Positions 54,316-63,565 of a stretch of DNA of 64,000 nucleotides are shown piece after piece. The DNA is from an uncultured Eubacteriales bacterium (GTDB lineage Bacteria > Bacillota > Clostridia > Oscillospirales > Oscillospiraceae). The stretch covers positions 1-64,000 of the forward strand of contig URBH01000001.1 of the NCBI GenBank assembly GCA_900546075.1. The letters run 5' to 3'. Both the position numbers and the translations under genes were made by a program. The notes under the pieces were generated by a model that worked only from the letters and a program-made list of their open reading frames with translations, made no database searches and was not told the DNA's origin. The first letter of the stretch is position 1, and each line of letters opens with the position of its first letter.

Positions 54316-55361
54316 AGCGCTCCTCCCCATTGGCGGTAACAGGCGAGAATGGTGTCGTTGTATTTTTCTTCGTCGTTGATTTTGGCGAATTTCTTCGCCG
54401 CGTTTTCGGAGAGAAGCCGTCTATGGTCAGGATCTTCCACGATTTTCAGAATGTCCTCCGCCAGCACGGCGTCCTCGTCGCTAAGGTATCCGTCCACGCC
54501 GTTTTCGATCAGGTCTTTCATCCCGTCGGACGGGGTGCTGACCACCGGCGTTCCCAGCGCCATGGCTTCCAGGGCGCACATGGGCGTTCCCTCCCAACGG
54601 GAGGTCAGGATCATCGCCTTGCTATCCGCCACCATTTTGATGGGGTTGTTCTGGAAGCCCAGAAAATGCACGTTGTCCTGCAATCCCAGTTCCTCGCACA
54701 GTGCTTTTGTCTCCCCTTCCAGCTCCCCCGCGCCGACCACCGCCACCTGAATGTCCGGCTTGCGCGCTTTCAGTGCGGCGCTCAGACGCATCAGGCGCTG
54801 GGGGTCTTTCTGGTAGGTCAGCCGGCCGAGGTAAATCATGTCAAAACCGTAGGTATTTTCGTCGTCGTCCCGCATAGCGAAAATCCGCTTGGCGTCGATG
54901 ATGTTGTACAGCACGCTGCTCTTTTTGGCGAACAGCTTGTGAAACACATATCCCTCGTAGGCGCTGTTGGAGACCCAGAAAATATGCTTCGCCCGGAAGC
55001 CCGCCAGCAGATAAGCGATGGACTTCGCGGACAGCCCTCTTGCATCATAGGCGTTGTTGTGGATGTGGGAGATCAGGGGGATTTTGCCGCAGCACAGCGA
55101 CGCGACGAAGCTGGTGCGCATGTCGTGGGCGTGAATCACGTCCGGCCGGTACTCCCGAATTACCCGGCTGAGAGTCGCGGGGGTCAGCTCCTCCACGCCA
55201 TAGTGCCGGATGCCCATACCGTCTAAGATGTCCCAGACCTCTACGCATTCCAGGCTGCAATAGGCCATGTCCACCCTGCCCTCAAAGGCTTTGATGATCT
55301 GGGCGGCAACCTTTTCCGCGCCGGTGTAAATTTTGGAATACAGAACGTGCAGTACCTTCAT
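54312..55361 (-). CDS. GT4 glycosyltransferase
   Basis: 349 residues, GT-B: YSKIYTGAEKVAAQII, YLGRLTYQKDPQRLMRL, EGTPMCALEAMALGTPVV. Ends 4 bases inside the next GT4 gene. Probably adds one sugar to the lipid-linked repeat from the cytoplasmic face. Confidence 0.9.
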   Translation of the reverse strand: MKVLHVLYSKIYTGAEKVAAQIIKAFEGRVDMAYCSLECVEVWDILDGMGIRHYGVEELTPATLSRVIREYRPDVIHAHDMRTSFVASLCCGKIPLISHIHNNAYDARGLSAKSIAYLLAGFRAKHIFWVSNSAYEGYVFHKLFAKKSSVLYNIIDAKRIFAMRDDDENTYGFDMIYLGRLTYQKDPQRLMRLSAALKARKPDIQVAVVGAGELEGETKALCEELGLQDNVHFLGFQNNPIKMVADSKAMILTSRWEGTPMCALEAMALGTPVVSTPSDGMKDLIENGVDGYLSDEDAVLAEDILKIVEDPDHRRLLSENAAKKFAKINDEEKYNDTILACYRQWGGAL

Positions 55362-55380
55362 GTCTCCGCCCTCGTCTCTC

Positions 55381-56328
55381 TTATTTTTCCGCTGCTTCCC
55401 GCATATTCCGGCTTGCCATGCCGTATTTTTCCTTCAGCTCAGCGTAATAGCGGAAGATTTCCTCCAGCTGCGCCATATGCTCCGCCGTGCGGACGCCAAT
55501 GTTGTGGGGATGCCACCACAGATGGAAGGTCAGGCCGTTTTTCGCCGCGTGGAGCATCCGGCGTTTGATTCTGCGAACCTTTAAGCCCTCCATGAACTTC
55601 AGCGGCCCCAAAATCGGCCGGAACATCTGGGTTCCCGTCAGATTCCAGATGCCGTCTTCCTGCTTTGGCGATAAGTTTCCGTACCCGGTGACGGGGAAAT
55701 AGGTGTCCGTCAGCCGCAGAATGCGCAGGGGGAAACGGACGTGAACCTTATTTTCCACCCAGTTGTTTTCCATGCCCCGGTAGGCGGTGAAGCCCAAATC
55801 CCGCAGCACCCGGATGTATGCCGGGTCGCACTGGTTCCGGGGCAGCACCGCAGAGGTCAGGGTATGGCCGTGTTTCGCGGCAATGGCCTTCGCCGCGGTC
55901 ATATCCGCCGCGAATTGCGCCGCCGTCTGCCCCTTTTCCTTGCAGTAGTAATGGGAAAAGGTGTGGCTGCCGATCTCCTGCCCCGGCGTTTTGGCGACCA
56001 AATCCACCAGGGACGGGGCAAAAAAGCAGGCCGCGTCCGTTTCTCCGATTTTGGAGAATTCGGCATAAGAATTCAGCGCCGGGTCGTCGTAGGTCGGCCG
56101 CAGGGCTTCCTCCGGGAAAAACGAAGCCGCTTCCTGTGCGCTCCCGGCGAACAGATACCCCACCGTCGCCCACGTAGCGTGGATGCCGTATTTCTGAAAC
56201 AGCGCCAGCAGCTCGGGAATCGCCTTTCTGCCGCCCAGGACGTGATCCTGGTATTTTTTCAGCGGGCATACGTCCAGCATTCCCCAAAACAGCTCAAAAT
56301 CCAGCGATACGATCAGCGTTCCGGCCAT
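55381..56328 (-). CDS. Polysaccharide deacetylase (CE4-like)
   Basis: 315 residues, NodB-like fold. Motif 1 is SLDFELFW (D10 in place of the usual TFDDG), motif 2 is GSHTFSH, the metal-binding His pair. A later HLWWHPHNIG matches the C-terminal His motif of this subgroup. No signal peptide, so it acts inside the cell, perhaps on a nucleotide- or lipid-linked N-acetyl sugar of the repeat. Confidence 0.85.
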   Translation of the reverse strand: MAGTLIVSLDFELFWGMLDVCPLKKYQDHVLGGRKAIPELLALFQKYGIHATWATVGYLFAGSAQEAASFFPEEALRPTYDDPALNSYAEFSKIGETDAACFFAPSLVDLVAKTPGQEIGSHTFSHYYCKEKGQTAAQFAADMTAAKAIAAKHGHTLTSAVLPRNQCDPAYIRVLRDLGFTAYRGMENNWVENKVHVRFPLRILRLTDTYFPVTGYGNLSPKQEDGIWNLTGTQMFRPILGPLKFMEGLKVRRIKRRMLHAAKNGLTFHLWWHPHNIGVRTAEHMAQLEEIFRYYAELKEKYGMASRNMREAAEK

Positions 56329-56346
56329 GCCGCCGCCCCCTTCCGT

Positions 56347-57477
56347 TCATACGCTTAAGTAAATTTCCTTCATCTTCTGCTGTACCGCTTTCGCGTCGAA
56401 CCGGGAGACCGTCTGCGCCGCGGCGCGTCCCAGGGTTTCCCGGAGCGCCGGGTCATGGTACAGCTCCAAAATGGCAGCGGCCACGCCCCGGGGCGTGTTT
56501 TCCGCGAACAGGCCGTCAACGCCGTCCTCGATCAAATCCGTGTTGCCCCGGATTCTGGAGCAGACCGCAGGCAGACCGCTGCTCATGGCCTCCATCAGCG
56601 CCACCGGCATTCCCTCCCGGAAGGACATAAACGCGAATATGTCGCTGCACCGGCACAGCTCCGGTACGTCGTGGCGATAGCCCAGGAAGTGGACATGCTC
56701 CCAGATGCCCAGCTGCCGCGCTTCTTCTTCCAGCGCGTCCCGCTGCTCTCCCCGGCCGCAGATAAGGTAGTGCATGGTCTCATAGCCCGGTTCGTTTTTC
56801 AGCAGTGAGAGCGCCTTGAGCACCGTGGAGTGGTTCTTGTTTTTCGTCATTTCCGCCACGGTGAGAATCAGAAAATCCCCTTCGGTCAATCCCAGTTCCC
56901 GGCGCTTTTCTCCCCGGTCTACGGTGCCGGCGTGGAATTTTGCCGTGTCCACCCCCACGCCGGGGACGTATTCAATACGCTTCGCGCGGATTTTCTTCTT
57001 CGCGAAGGCATAGTCCTCTTTGTTAATGGTCACGAGGACGTCCGTCAGCGGCGCCAGCAGCCATTCCGCCGGGTAGAACATCAGCCAGTTCATCAGGGGT
57101 GCGCCCTTGAAAAAGTGGAAGCCGTGGGCAGTGTAGATCACTTTCGTTCCCCGCTTCCGGGCGTTCCGCGCCGCCAGACGGGCGATCATGGCGCCCATGG
57201 GGGTATGGCAGTGAATGATGTCGAAATGCTCCCGGTCGATGATGGCCTTCAGCTCCCGGTAAGCTTTGATATTGGCTTTCTTCCAGGGGAGACGCTCAAA
57301 GGCGATATCATAGTATCGATCGCAATGGGGAATGTGGCAGTCGGCAGGGTCTTCGTAGTCGTTCCGCGCCGCCACGGCGGTCTCCCAGCCCATGTCCTGA
57401 AACATTTTCAGATAGGGAATATGGAATTCCATAATGTGGGTTTTGACCACCGTTGCCACGAACAGCACCTTTTTCAT
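56347..57477 (-). CDS. GT4 glycosyltransferase (EpsD-like)
   Basis: 376 residues, GT-B: VVKTHIMEFHIPYLKMFQDM, CHTPMGAMIARLAARNARKR, YTAHGFHFFKGAPL and EGMPVALMEAMSSGLPAV. The first half strongly resembles EpsD/CapM-type transferases. GAGG precedes the ATG. It is the first gene after the internal promoter at 57512-57540. Confidence 0.92.
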   Translation of the reverse strand: MKKVLFVATVVKTHIMEFHIPYLKMFQDMGWETAVAARNDYEDPADCHIPHCDRYYDIAFERLPWKKANIKAYRELKAIIDREHFDIIHCHTPMGAMIARLAARNARKRGTKVIYTAHGFHFFKGAPLMNWLMFYPAEWLLAPLTDVLVTINKEDYAFAKKKIRAKRIEYVPGVGVDTAKFHAGTVDRGEKRRELGLTEGDFLILTVAEMTKNKNHSTVLKALSLLKNEPGYETMHYLICGRGEQRDALEEEARQLGIWEHVHFLGYRHDVPELCRCSDIFAFMSFREGMPVALMEAMSSGLPAVCSRIRGNTDLIEDGVDGLFAENTPRGVAAAILELYHDPALRETLGRAAAQTVSRFDAKAVQQKMKEIYLSV

Positions 57478-57511
57478 TCCAATTCCTCTTTTCGGACATA
57501 ATGGTGAGAGT

Positions 57512-57540
57512 ATTATACACCATCCACCGCTTTATTGCAA
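57512..57540 (-). promoter_or_regulatory. Internal promoter of the glycan cluster
   Basis: Read leftward: TTGCAA (57540-57535), 17-base spacer, TATAAT (57517-57512). It starts the second transcription unit, 41223-57477. Confidence 0.78.
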
Positions 57541-57554
57541 CCGCAAGCGCGAAA

Positions 57555-57581
57555 AAAGGCCGGACAGCAAGCCCGGCCTTT
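57555..57581 (-). terminator. Terminator after the flippase gene
   Basis: Read leftward: AAAGGCCGG, 9-base loop, CCGGCCTTT, then TTTCGCG. It ends the first unit of the glycan cluster. Confidence 0.78.
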
Positions 57582-57594
57582 CCATATTTCACTC

Positions 57595-58986
57595 TCAAAT
57601 GAGCACTTTCCGCTTTCTGATCCGCAGAAGCTCCCACGCTCCGATGGCCGCGCCCAACCCCCAGCGCGCCGGCCACAGTCCATCCGCCGCCACGGATGCC
57701 ACGGCCAGAGCGGCGAACACCACCGCGTAGCCTCCCCACATTTTCAGCGGGAAGGGGTATTCTTTTCCGCCCAGGACGAAACGGACGTACAGGTAGTGCA
57801 GCGTCAGCTGCAAGCTGTGGGAAATCAGCGTCGCCACCGCCGCCCCGGCCATGCCGATGCGCAGAATCAGCAGATAGTTCAGCCCCACATTCACCAGTGA
57901 CGACACAATGGTAATGATGGAGACGACCTTGGTCTTTTTGTGGTAATACTCGAAATTCACCGGGAAGGTACACAGGAAATTGGTGTAGTAGCTGGACACA
58001 AAAATGGGAATGAGCATGGTGCTTCCCCAGAAATCCCTGGAAACATAGACATAGCGGTACACTTCGCTGGCCAGCAGCACAAAGCCCACGGAAAGCACCG
58101 TGAACAGCTCCAGGAAATTCCCCGCCTTGTCCCGCAGGTTCTCCCGGTTGCCCTGCTTCATGTCCTCAAAGAAGAAGGGACACCAGGCATTGTTCAGGGC
58201 GGTGAACAGGGTGAACATGATGCCGCCAAAATTCAGCGCCGCGCCGTAGCAGCCCACCGTGGACGCGTCCATCATCTGCTGGAGCATCACCTTGTCGCTC
58301 TGCCCCAGAATCAGGTCGGAAAGATTGTAAAATACCACCGGAATGGCAAGAACAATACAGAATTTCCAATATTCCTTGTTGCAAAAGGTCTTCCCCTTCG
58401 CCAGAATCCAGACGCACACCGGGATGCCCAGCACGCCGTAGGTCACGGCAATGGCGGAAATGCGGCCTAAGTAGTTAATCTCCTTGGGCAGCAGCAGAAT
58501 CAGCACGACGGAGAGGATCAAAGTGGTCAGCGTCACCACCAGGGACATGACCATGTTCCGCCCGGCCTTGAATTCGTAGACGAATTTGGTGTTCAGGAAG
58601 TTGACGCAGAAGGTGCCGAAGCCCTGAATGAGCATCAGCACGATCAGAAACCAGCTCAGCTTCAGCGCCCCGGAAATGGGGCCGATAAAGCACAGCACCA
58701 GAGCGCTGAAAATCAGATACACCAGCGTGGACAGGCTCATGGCCGAGGACTGGTAGCGCAGCTGGTCGCCCTCCGGGTACTCCACCCGGGCGTTGACCAG
58801 CGTACCCTGGGTTTGCAGCGTGAACACGATGGCGATCACCGCCACCCAGGTGTTGTAGATCTGGGTAACGCCGTAACCACCGGTTCCCAGCAGACGGGTA
58901 AACAGGGGCGCTGTAAATATGGAAATGCCCCTGAGCAGAACGGTGCTCAGAATATTAAAAAAAGCAACCCGGTTTCGTCGATTCAT
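57595..58986 (-). CDS. Wzx-type polysaccharide flippase (MOP superfamily)
   Basis: 463 residues, 12-14 helices. NRVAFFNILSTVLLRGISIF and TRLLGTGGYGVTQIYNTW match the N-terminal repeat of polysaccharide biosynthesis flippases. It should turn a lipid-linked oligosaccharide across the membrane. The cluster therefore has both a flippase and an ABC exporter. No Wzy polymerase is visible in the window. Confidence 0.9.
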   Translation of the reverse strand: MNRRNRVAFFNILSTVLLRGISIFTAPLFTRLLGTGGYGVTQIYNTWVAVIAIVFTLQTQGTLVNARVEYPEGDQLRYQSSAMSLSTLVYLIFSALVLCFIGPISGALKLSWFLIVLMLIQGFGTFCVNFLNTKFVYEFKAGRNMVMSLVVTLTTLILSVVLILLLPKEINYLGRISAIAVTYGVLGIPVCVWILAKGKTFCNKEYWKFCIVLAIPVVFYNLSDLILGQSDKVMLQQMMDASTVGCYGAALNFGGIMFTLFTALNNAWCPFFFEDMKQGNRENLRDKAGNFLELFTVLSVGFVLLASEVYRYVYVSRDFWGSTMLIPIFVSSYYTNFLCTFPVNFEYYHKKTKVVSIITIVSSLVNVGLNYLLILRIGMAGAAVATLISHSLQLTLHYLYVRFVLGGKEYPFPLKMWGGYAVVFAALAVASVAADGLWPARWGLGAAIGAWELLRIRKRKVLI

Positions 58987-58989
58987 AGC

Positions 58990-60003
58990 TCACTCCGCGC
59001 TTTTTGTATCCGTTTTCCCAGGGCGCATCCCGTGGTAAAGCCTCCGCAGGGGACGGTACACCCCCGCGGCCAGCAGCAGATCCGTTGCCCGCTCCTGCCT
59101 GCCAAACAGCGGACTGGTCAGCAAAAAGGAAACGTGCCTGCGAAGCGCCTTCCGGGACAGGCGGTATTCCTCTGCGAATTTCTGTCGGGCGTCCTTGTCC
59201 GCCAAGTCCAGCGTCAGCAGATTGTAGGCGAGGGAACGCACCCGCAGATACCGCGCCGCGTCCGCAATTTCCGGATAATTGTCCCTTATAAACGGGTAGA
59301 TTTCCTCAGTATGTTTGGAAAAATGGAATGTTTTCTCCGAAACCGAGGACGAGGTGATGCTCCCCGGCCGGTGATAATAATTGTAAACGGGGCAGGGCAG
59401 CATGGCCGCCTGTCCGGCGTCCAGCGCAATGCGGTAGGTGGTGGGGACGTCCTCGCAGACCACCTCCAGAGGATAGCGGATGGAGGCAAAAAGACTTCTA
59501 TGGTACAGCTTGTCACAGGCGGCGGAGTCGATGTTCTCCCAATGAAAAATCCGGCGCACCAGTTCTTCCCCGGAGATGACCTCCTCTTTGGGCGGACACA
59601 GCCCCAGCGTTTTCTCCCCGGTCTCGCTGCTGACGTCCCAGCGCCCTGCGCAGACCAGACGGACGCCGTATTTTTCCGTCAGCGCCATCATTTTCTCGTA
59701 CATATCCGGCTCAATCCAGTCGTCGCTGTCCACGAAGGAAAAGTATTCCCCCGTTGCCGCATCAATTCCGGCGTTCCGGGCGCTGCTCAGGCCGCCGTTT
59801 TTCTTGTGAATTGCCTTGACTCTTTCGTCCTGCCGGGCGTAGGCGTCGCAGATGGCGCCGCTGTTGTCCTTGGTGCCGTCGTCCACCAGAAGAATCTCCA
59901 GATTCTCATAGGTCTGCGCCAGAATGGATTCCACGCACCGGGGAAGGTACTGCTCCACATTGTACACCGGAACAATGACGCTGATCCGCGGGTTCTGATT
60001 CAT
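58990..60003 (-). CDS. GT2 glycosyltransferase
   Basis: 337 residues: ISVIVPVYNVEQYLPRCVES, LVDDGTKDNSG (DDGT, not DDGS), SFVDSDD. GGGAGG precedes the ATG. Three bases separate it from the flippase gene, so the two are co-translated or nearly so. Confidence 0.9.
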   Translation of the reverse strand: MNQNPRISVIVPVYNVEQYLPRCVESILAQTYENLEILLVDDGTKDNSGAICDAYARQDERVKAIHKKNGGLSSARNAGIDAATGEYFSFVDSDDWIEPDMYEKMMALTEKYGVRLVCAGRWDVSSETGEKTLGLCPPKEEVISGEELVRRIFHWENIDSAACDKLYHRSLFASIRYPLEVVCEDVPTTYRIALDAGQAAMLPCPVYNYYHRPGSITSSSVSEKTFHFSKHTEEIYPFIRDNYPEIADAARYLRVRSLAYNLLTLDLADKDARQKFAEEYRLSRKALRRHVSFLLTSPLFGRQERATDLLLAAGVYRPLRRLYHGMRPGKTDTKSAE

Positions 60004-60021
60004 GCCGCATTCCTCCCTTTC

Positions 60022-61272
60022 TCACCCTTCTGTGGCAAGGCTTTTATAAATTTCCAGCAAGTCCGCCAGATTCTTTTCCGGGTCGTGGGTCACACCGGCG
60101 TGGGCGCGGGCCGCCGCGCCCATGGCTTCGGCCGCTTCTCCCCGGGCAAAAATGTTCTCCACGTAGAATGCCAGCATATAGGGCGCGGCGGAGGGGTAGA
60201 CCTCTCCTTCCAACCTGTGTCGCATCATGGTCGTGACGCCGCCCACGTCCGCCGCCACGCAGGGTACCCCCAGCAGCATGGCCTCCCCCAGGGAATTGGG
60301 GGAATTTTCAATGGTGGATGGCAGCACGAACACGTTCGCGTCCAGAAACGCCTGCTTCATTTCTTCGGCGCTGAGACTGCCCAGAAATTCGATCTTATTC
60401 TCCACACCGTACCGCTCTGCCAAATCCGCCAGATATTTCTGGTAGTTGGTTCTACGCAGCTTGCTCGCCGTCAGGAAGCTCTTCCCCGGCACGGCCAGCG
60501 TGGCGTCCGGATAGGTTTTGACGATCTGGCCGAAGGCTTCCAGCAGATAGTGAAAGCCTTTCACGGGATAGGCGCAGCTGGAAGCAAAAATCCGGTGCTT
60601 CCGACAGCCGTCATAACGCCAAGCCCCCTGATAAAAGGGCTGACGCAGGGTCTCGTTGCAGAAATGGTATTCCGCTTTGGGGTTAATCTGCCGGACACAG
60701 GCCAAGTCCCAATCGGTTCTGCCGATAATATGGCGCGCCTTTCGCAGGGCTTCCACCTCCAGAACCCCCCGAAGCGCGAACTTTTCCCGCTGCTTCACGA
60801 TATTGTCCCGCCGGACAAGGTCGCGGAAGGTGCTGCCCCGCTGAATTCTCTCCGGCACGCCCTCGGCATAATGCCCTGCATAAACCGAGCAAAGTCCCTG
60901 AATGCTGACCACCAGCTTATCCAGCCGCCCCGCCGTTCCCGCGGCGTTGACCATGGCAAGGGTGTGGCCATACTCCGTCCCCCAGACGTGAATCACGTCC
61001 GGCTGAAAGGCATCCAGCTGCCCCCGGAACTGCGTTTCCAGCTCCGTCAGGTACACATAGGGCAACCCCTCGGAAAAGAAGGCATAGGAGCAGCGTTCAC
61101 TCACGCGCCCCTCGCCGCCGTCGCCGGGGCAGAGAATGCGGATGTTCAGGTCTTCCCGTTTCAGCAGCCCTTCCAGCACGCTGTCAACCCACAGCCCGCC
61201 GCCGGTGGAGCCGCCGCTGACGGCTTCCTTCACCTTTCCGGGCACCATATTGCACAGCCACAGCAGCTTCAT
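60022..61272 (-). CDS. GT4 glycosyltransferase
   Basis: 416 residues, larger than the other GT4s. N-terminal LWLCNMVPGKVKEA and VSGGSTGGGLWVD; acceptor-domain HVWGTEYGHTLAM; C-terminal SCAYPVKGFHYLLEA and SPNSLGEAMLLGVPCV. Overlaps the next gene by 4 bases (ATGA). Confidence 0.9.
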   Translation of the reverse strand: MKLLWLCNMVPGKVKEAVSGGSTGGGLWVDSVLEGLLKREDLNIRILCPGDGGEGRVSERCSYAFFSEGLPYVYLTELETQFRGQLDAFQPDVIHVWGTEYGHTLAMVNAAGTAGRLDKLVVSIQGLCSVYAGHYAEGVPERIQRGSTFRDLVRRDNIVKQREKFALRGVLEVEALRKARHIIGRTDWDLACVRQINPKAEYHFCNETLRQPFYQGAWRYDGCRKHRIFASSCAYPVKGFHYLLEAFGQIVKTYPDATLAVPGKSFLTASKLRRTNYQKYLADLAERYGVENKIEFLGSLSAEEMKQAFLDANVFVLPSTIENSPNSLGEAMLLGVPCVAADVGGVTTMMRHRLEGEVYPSAAPYMLAFYVENIFARGEAAEAMGAAARAHAGVTHDPEKNLADLLEIYKSLATEG

Positions 61273-62435
61273 TGCATCCCGTCCCTTTCAAGCATGGCCA
61301 GAATTTTCCCGGCCTGCGAAACATTGTTTTTTTCTTTCAGGATAAATTCCCGGGCAGCCATGCCCTTTTCAAACAGGACATCGGCGGGCTGGGCAAAAAT
61401 CTGCCTCAGTTCCTCCGCAATGGCATCGGCGGTTTCTTCCTCCAACAGGTACACATAGGGGTGATATTCCTTCGGCATTCCCGGCAAAACCGTGGTCAGC
61501 ACCGGGGTTCCCGTGGACATGTATTCCATGGTCTTGGAGGGGAAGGAGTATTTCACGTATTCCTCCCCCGTCGGTCTGGGGTTGACCAGCAGCGTCGCCG
61601 CCATCTCCCGCTCCACAATTTCCGCGTTCAGCAGCATCCCGCCGTAGAAAATCCGGGAATCCTCCGCGGCGATTTGGGAAAGCTCCTGCACATAATCCCC
61701 GGGGCCGTAAATTTCCAGCCGGGCGTCCGGCAAATCTGCCTTCTGAAAGCCCTTCACCAGATTTTCCAGGCCATACTGTTTGCTGACGCCCCCGGCGTAC
61801 ATGCACACCCTGGGACTGGCCTTTCTCGCCAGGGAGGGCTTTTGCCGCGCCATGGCGATGTCGCTGTGCCCCTCCAGAATCACGTGGGGCTTGCCCTCCG
61901 GGTTCAGATAGTCGTTCATGGCCTGGGTCAGCAGCACATAGTCCGTGCAGTGACGGATAACAAAATTGGAAAGCTTCCTGGAAAAGGCGCTGCCCCCCAG
62001 CATATCCGGCAAATCCGTCACAATGCCCACGCATCGTCTTCCCCGCAGCTTCGCCGCCAGCAGACCGGCCAGCGCCGTCGTCCGGTTCAGGCAGTCCACC
62101 ACCACCGCAGAATCCTTCCCCCCAAGGCACGCTGTGCGGAAAAAGGTTCCCACGCCCACAAATACGGCCTTGACAACGGGATTCCGGACGGCGGGAATGT
62201 AGCGGTAGCACGCGCCGCCCTCGGTCTCCCGGGGCAGACGGACGAAGGCTTTTTTCAGAACCTCCCGGTTCACCGGCGGGTTCGCCACCACGTCCACCTT
62301 TGCCCCGGCGGCAAGTCCCTCAATGAGCAGGCGGTGGTATTTCTGAGACTGAAAGGCAGGCTTCCGGGGGGCGTCCGCAAACAGCTGACGGTACACCCGG
62401 TCGGAACAGGTCGTCACAGCGTAAATGATGTGCAT
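61269..62435 (-). CDS. GT4-like glycosyltransferase
   Basis: 388 residues, GT-B by layout: C-terminal MYAGGVSKQYGLENLVKGF and PSKTMEYMSTGTPV (EX7E region). N-terminus is divergent (YAVTTCSDRVYRQLFADA). Ribosome site is weak (GGGGG, 7 bases). Three bases from the upstream gene. Confidence 0.88.
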   Translation of the reverse strand: MHIIYAVTTCSDRVYRQLFADAPRKPAFQSQKYHRLLIEGLAAGAKVDVVANPPVNREVLKKAFVRLPRETEGGACYRYIPAVRNPVVKAVFVGVGTFFRTACLGGKDSAVVVDCLNRTTALAGLLAAKLRGRRCVGIVTDLPDMLGGSAFSRKLSNFVIRHCTDYVLLTQAMNDYLNPEGKPHVILEGHSDIAMARQKPSLARKASPRVCMYAGGVSKQYGLENLVKGFQKADLPDARLEIYGPGDYVQELSQIAAEDSRIFYGGMLLNAEIVEREMAATLLVNPRPTGEEYVKYSFPSKTMEYMSTGTPVLTTVLPGMPKEYHPYVYLLEEETADAIAEELRQIFAQPADVLFEKGMAAREFILKEKNNVSQAGKILAMLERDGMQ

Positions 62436-62438
62436 GGG

Positions 62439-63545
62439 TTAACCCCCATCTTTTTCAAAAATTGCAACGTGGGCTTTCGCCATGTTCTCAATGGTGTAGG
62501 CGCGGATTTTTTCCAGAGAAGCCGTCCCCATTTTCTCCAAATCCGAGGACAGAAGCTCCTTCATCTTTCCGGCAAGGGCGGCAGCGTCCTCCACAGGCAC
62601 GATACTTCCGTTGACGCCCTCCTCCACCAGCTCCAGACCGGCAACACACCGGTCGGTGGTGATGACGGGCAGACCGTAGGCCATGGCCTCGTTGATGACC
62701 AGCCCCCAGATGTCCTCCCGGGTGGGCAGGACGAACAAGTCCGCGGCTCGATAATACCGGCTGAGGGCTTCCTTTTTCTGGAACCCCACAAAATGGACAT
62801 TATCCAGCCCCAGAGAGGCGCGCATCTGCAAATACTCTTCCGTCGGTTCGCCGCCGACAATATAAATCCCCACGTCCTTGTTAAGCGAACAGGCGGCGTG
62901 CATCAGGATGTCGAAGCCCTTTCTCCGGATGAACTGACCGATGGCCAGCACCATCCGTTTCTCCGGGACGCCCAGTTCCTCTTTCAGCGCCTGCTTTTCG
63001 GCGGCAGATGGGGCGGCGGGGAGAATATCCTTTTCAAACACGGAGGAGAAGGGGTAAACATGGATGCGGCTTTCCTCCGCCCCGTAGTGGACGAGAAATT
63101 CCGTGGTGTACCGCCCCGAACTGAGCCACTGATTTGCCTTGCGCACCAGCGACTTTTTGAACAGATACTTTATCTTCCGCTCCTGACGGATCAGGCCGCC
63201 GTCCACTTCCATGTAGAAGGGAATTTTCCTTCTGCGCAGCCACCGCATCGCGAGAATTGCCGTGGGCGAGGAATAGCCGCAGATTACGATGGCGTCATAG
63301 GGCTTTTTCAGCCACTCGGTCACGTCCAGGCACAGATTTTCGTCCAGAAGATGGGCGACGCACCGGCTCAGCTGCACCGGGCGGTAAGCGCCGCCACCGG
63401 AAACGAACCAATCGGCACTGCGGTTTTTCTGGTCTTCCACCCGGTCGGTGAACAGCACCGTCACGTCCATGCTCTTTGCCAGCTCATCGTAAAAATGAAC
63501 CCGGTAGGGGGAAGCGTAGTTCGTCAGGAACAGCACTCGTTTCAT
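62439..63545 (-). CDS. GT4 glycosyltransferase
   Basis: 368 residues, GT-B: LFLTNYASPYRVHFYDELAK, AIGQFIRRKGFDILMHA and EDIWGLVINEAMAYGLPV. The N-terminal pattern TNYxSPYR is typical of one fucosyl/rhamnosyl-type GT4 subgroup, but the sugar is not proven. Start 63545 with GAGAGG upstream. Confidence 0.9.
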   Translation of the reverse strand: MKRVLFLTNYASPYRVHFYDELAKSMDVTVLFTDRVEDQKNRSADWFVSGGGAYRPVQLSRCVAHLLDENLCLDVTEWLKKPYDAIVICGYSSPTAILAMRWLRRRKIPFYMEVDGGLIRQERKIKYLFKKSLVRKANQWLSSGRYTTEFLVHYGAEESRIHVYPFSSVFEKDILPAAPSAAEKQALKEELGVPEKRMVLAIGQFIRRKGFDILMHAACSLNKDVGIYIVGGEPTEEYLQMRASLGLDNVHFVGFQKKEALSRYYRAADLFVLPTREDIWGLVINEAMAYGLPVITTDRCVAGLELVEEGVNGSIVPVEDAAALAGKMKELLSSDLEKMGTASLEKIRAYTIENMAKAHVAIFEKDGG

Positions 63546-63565
63546 ACCGTTGTAACCTCTCAATG

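Noticed and set aside
58813..61458. An 881-codon + strand frame across the GT2 and GT4 genes
   Set aside because: Antisense to two well-supported glycosyltransferase genes; low-complexity composition and no start signal.
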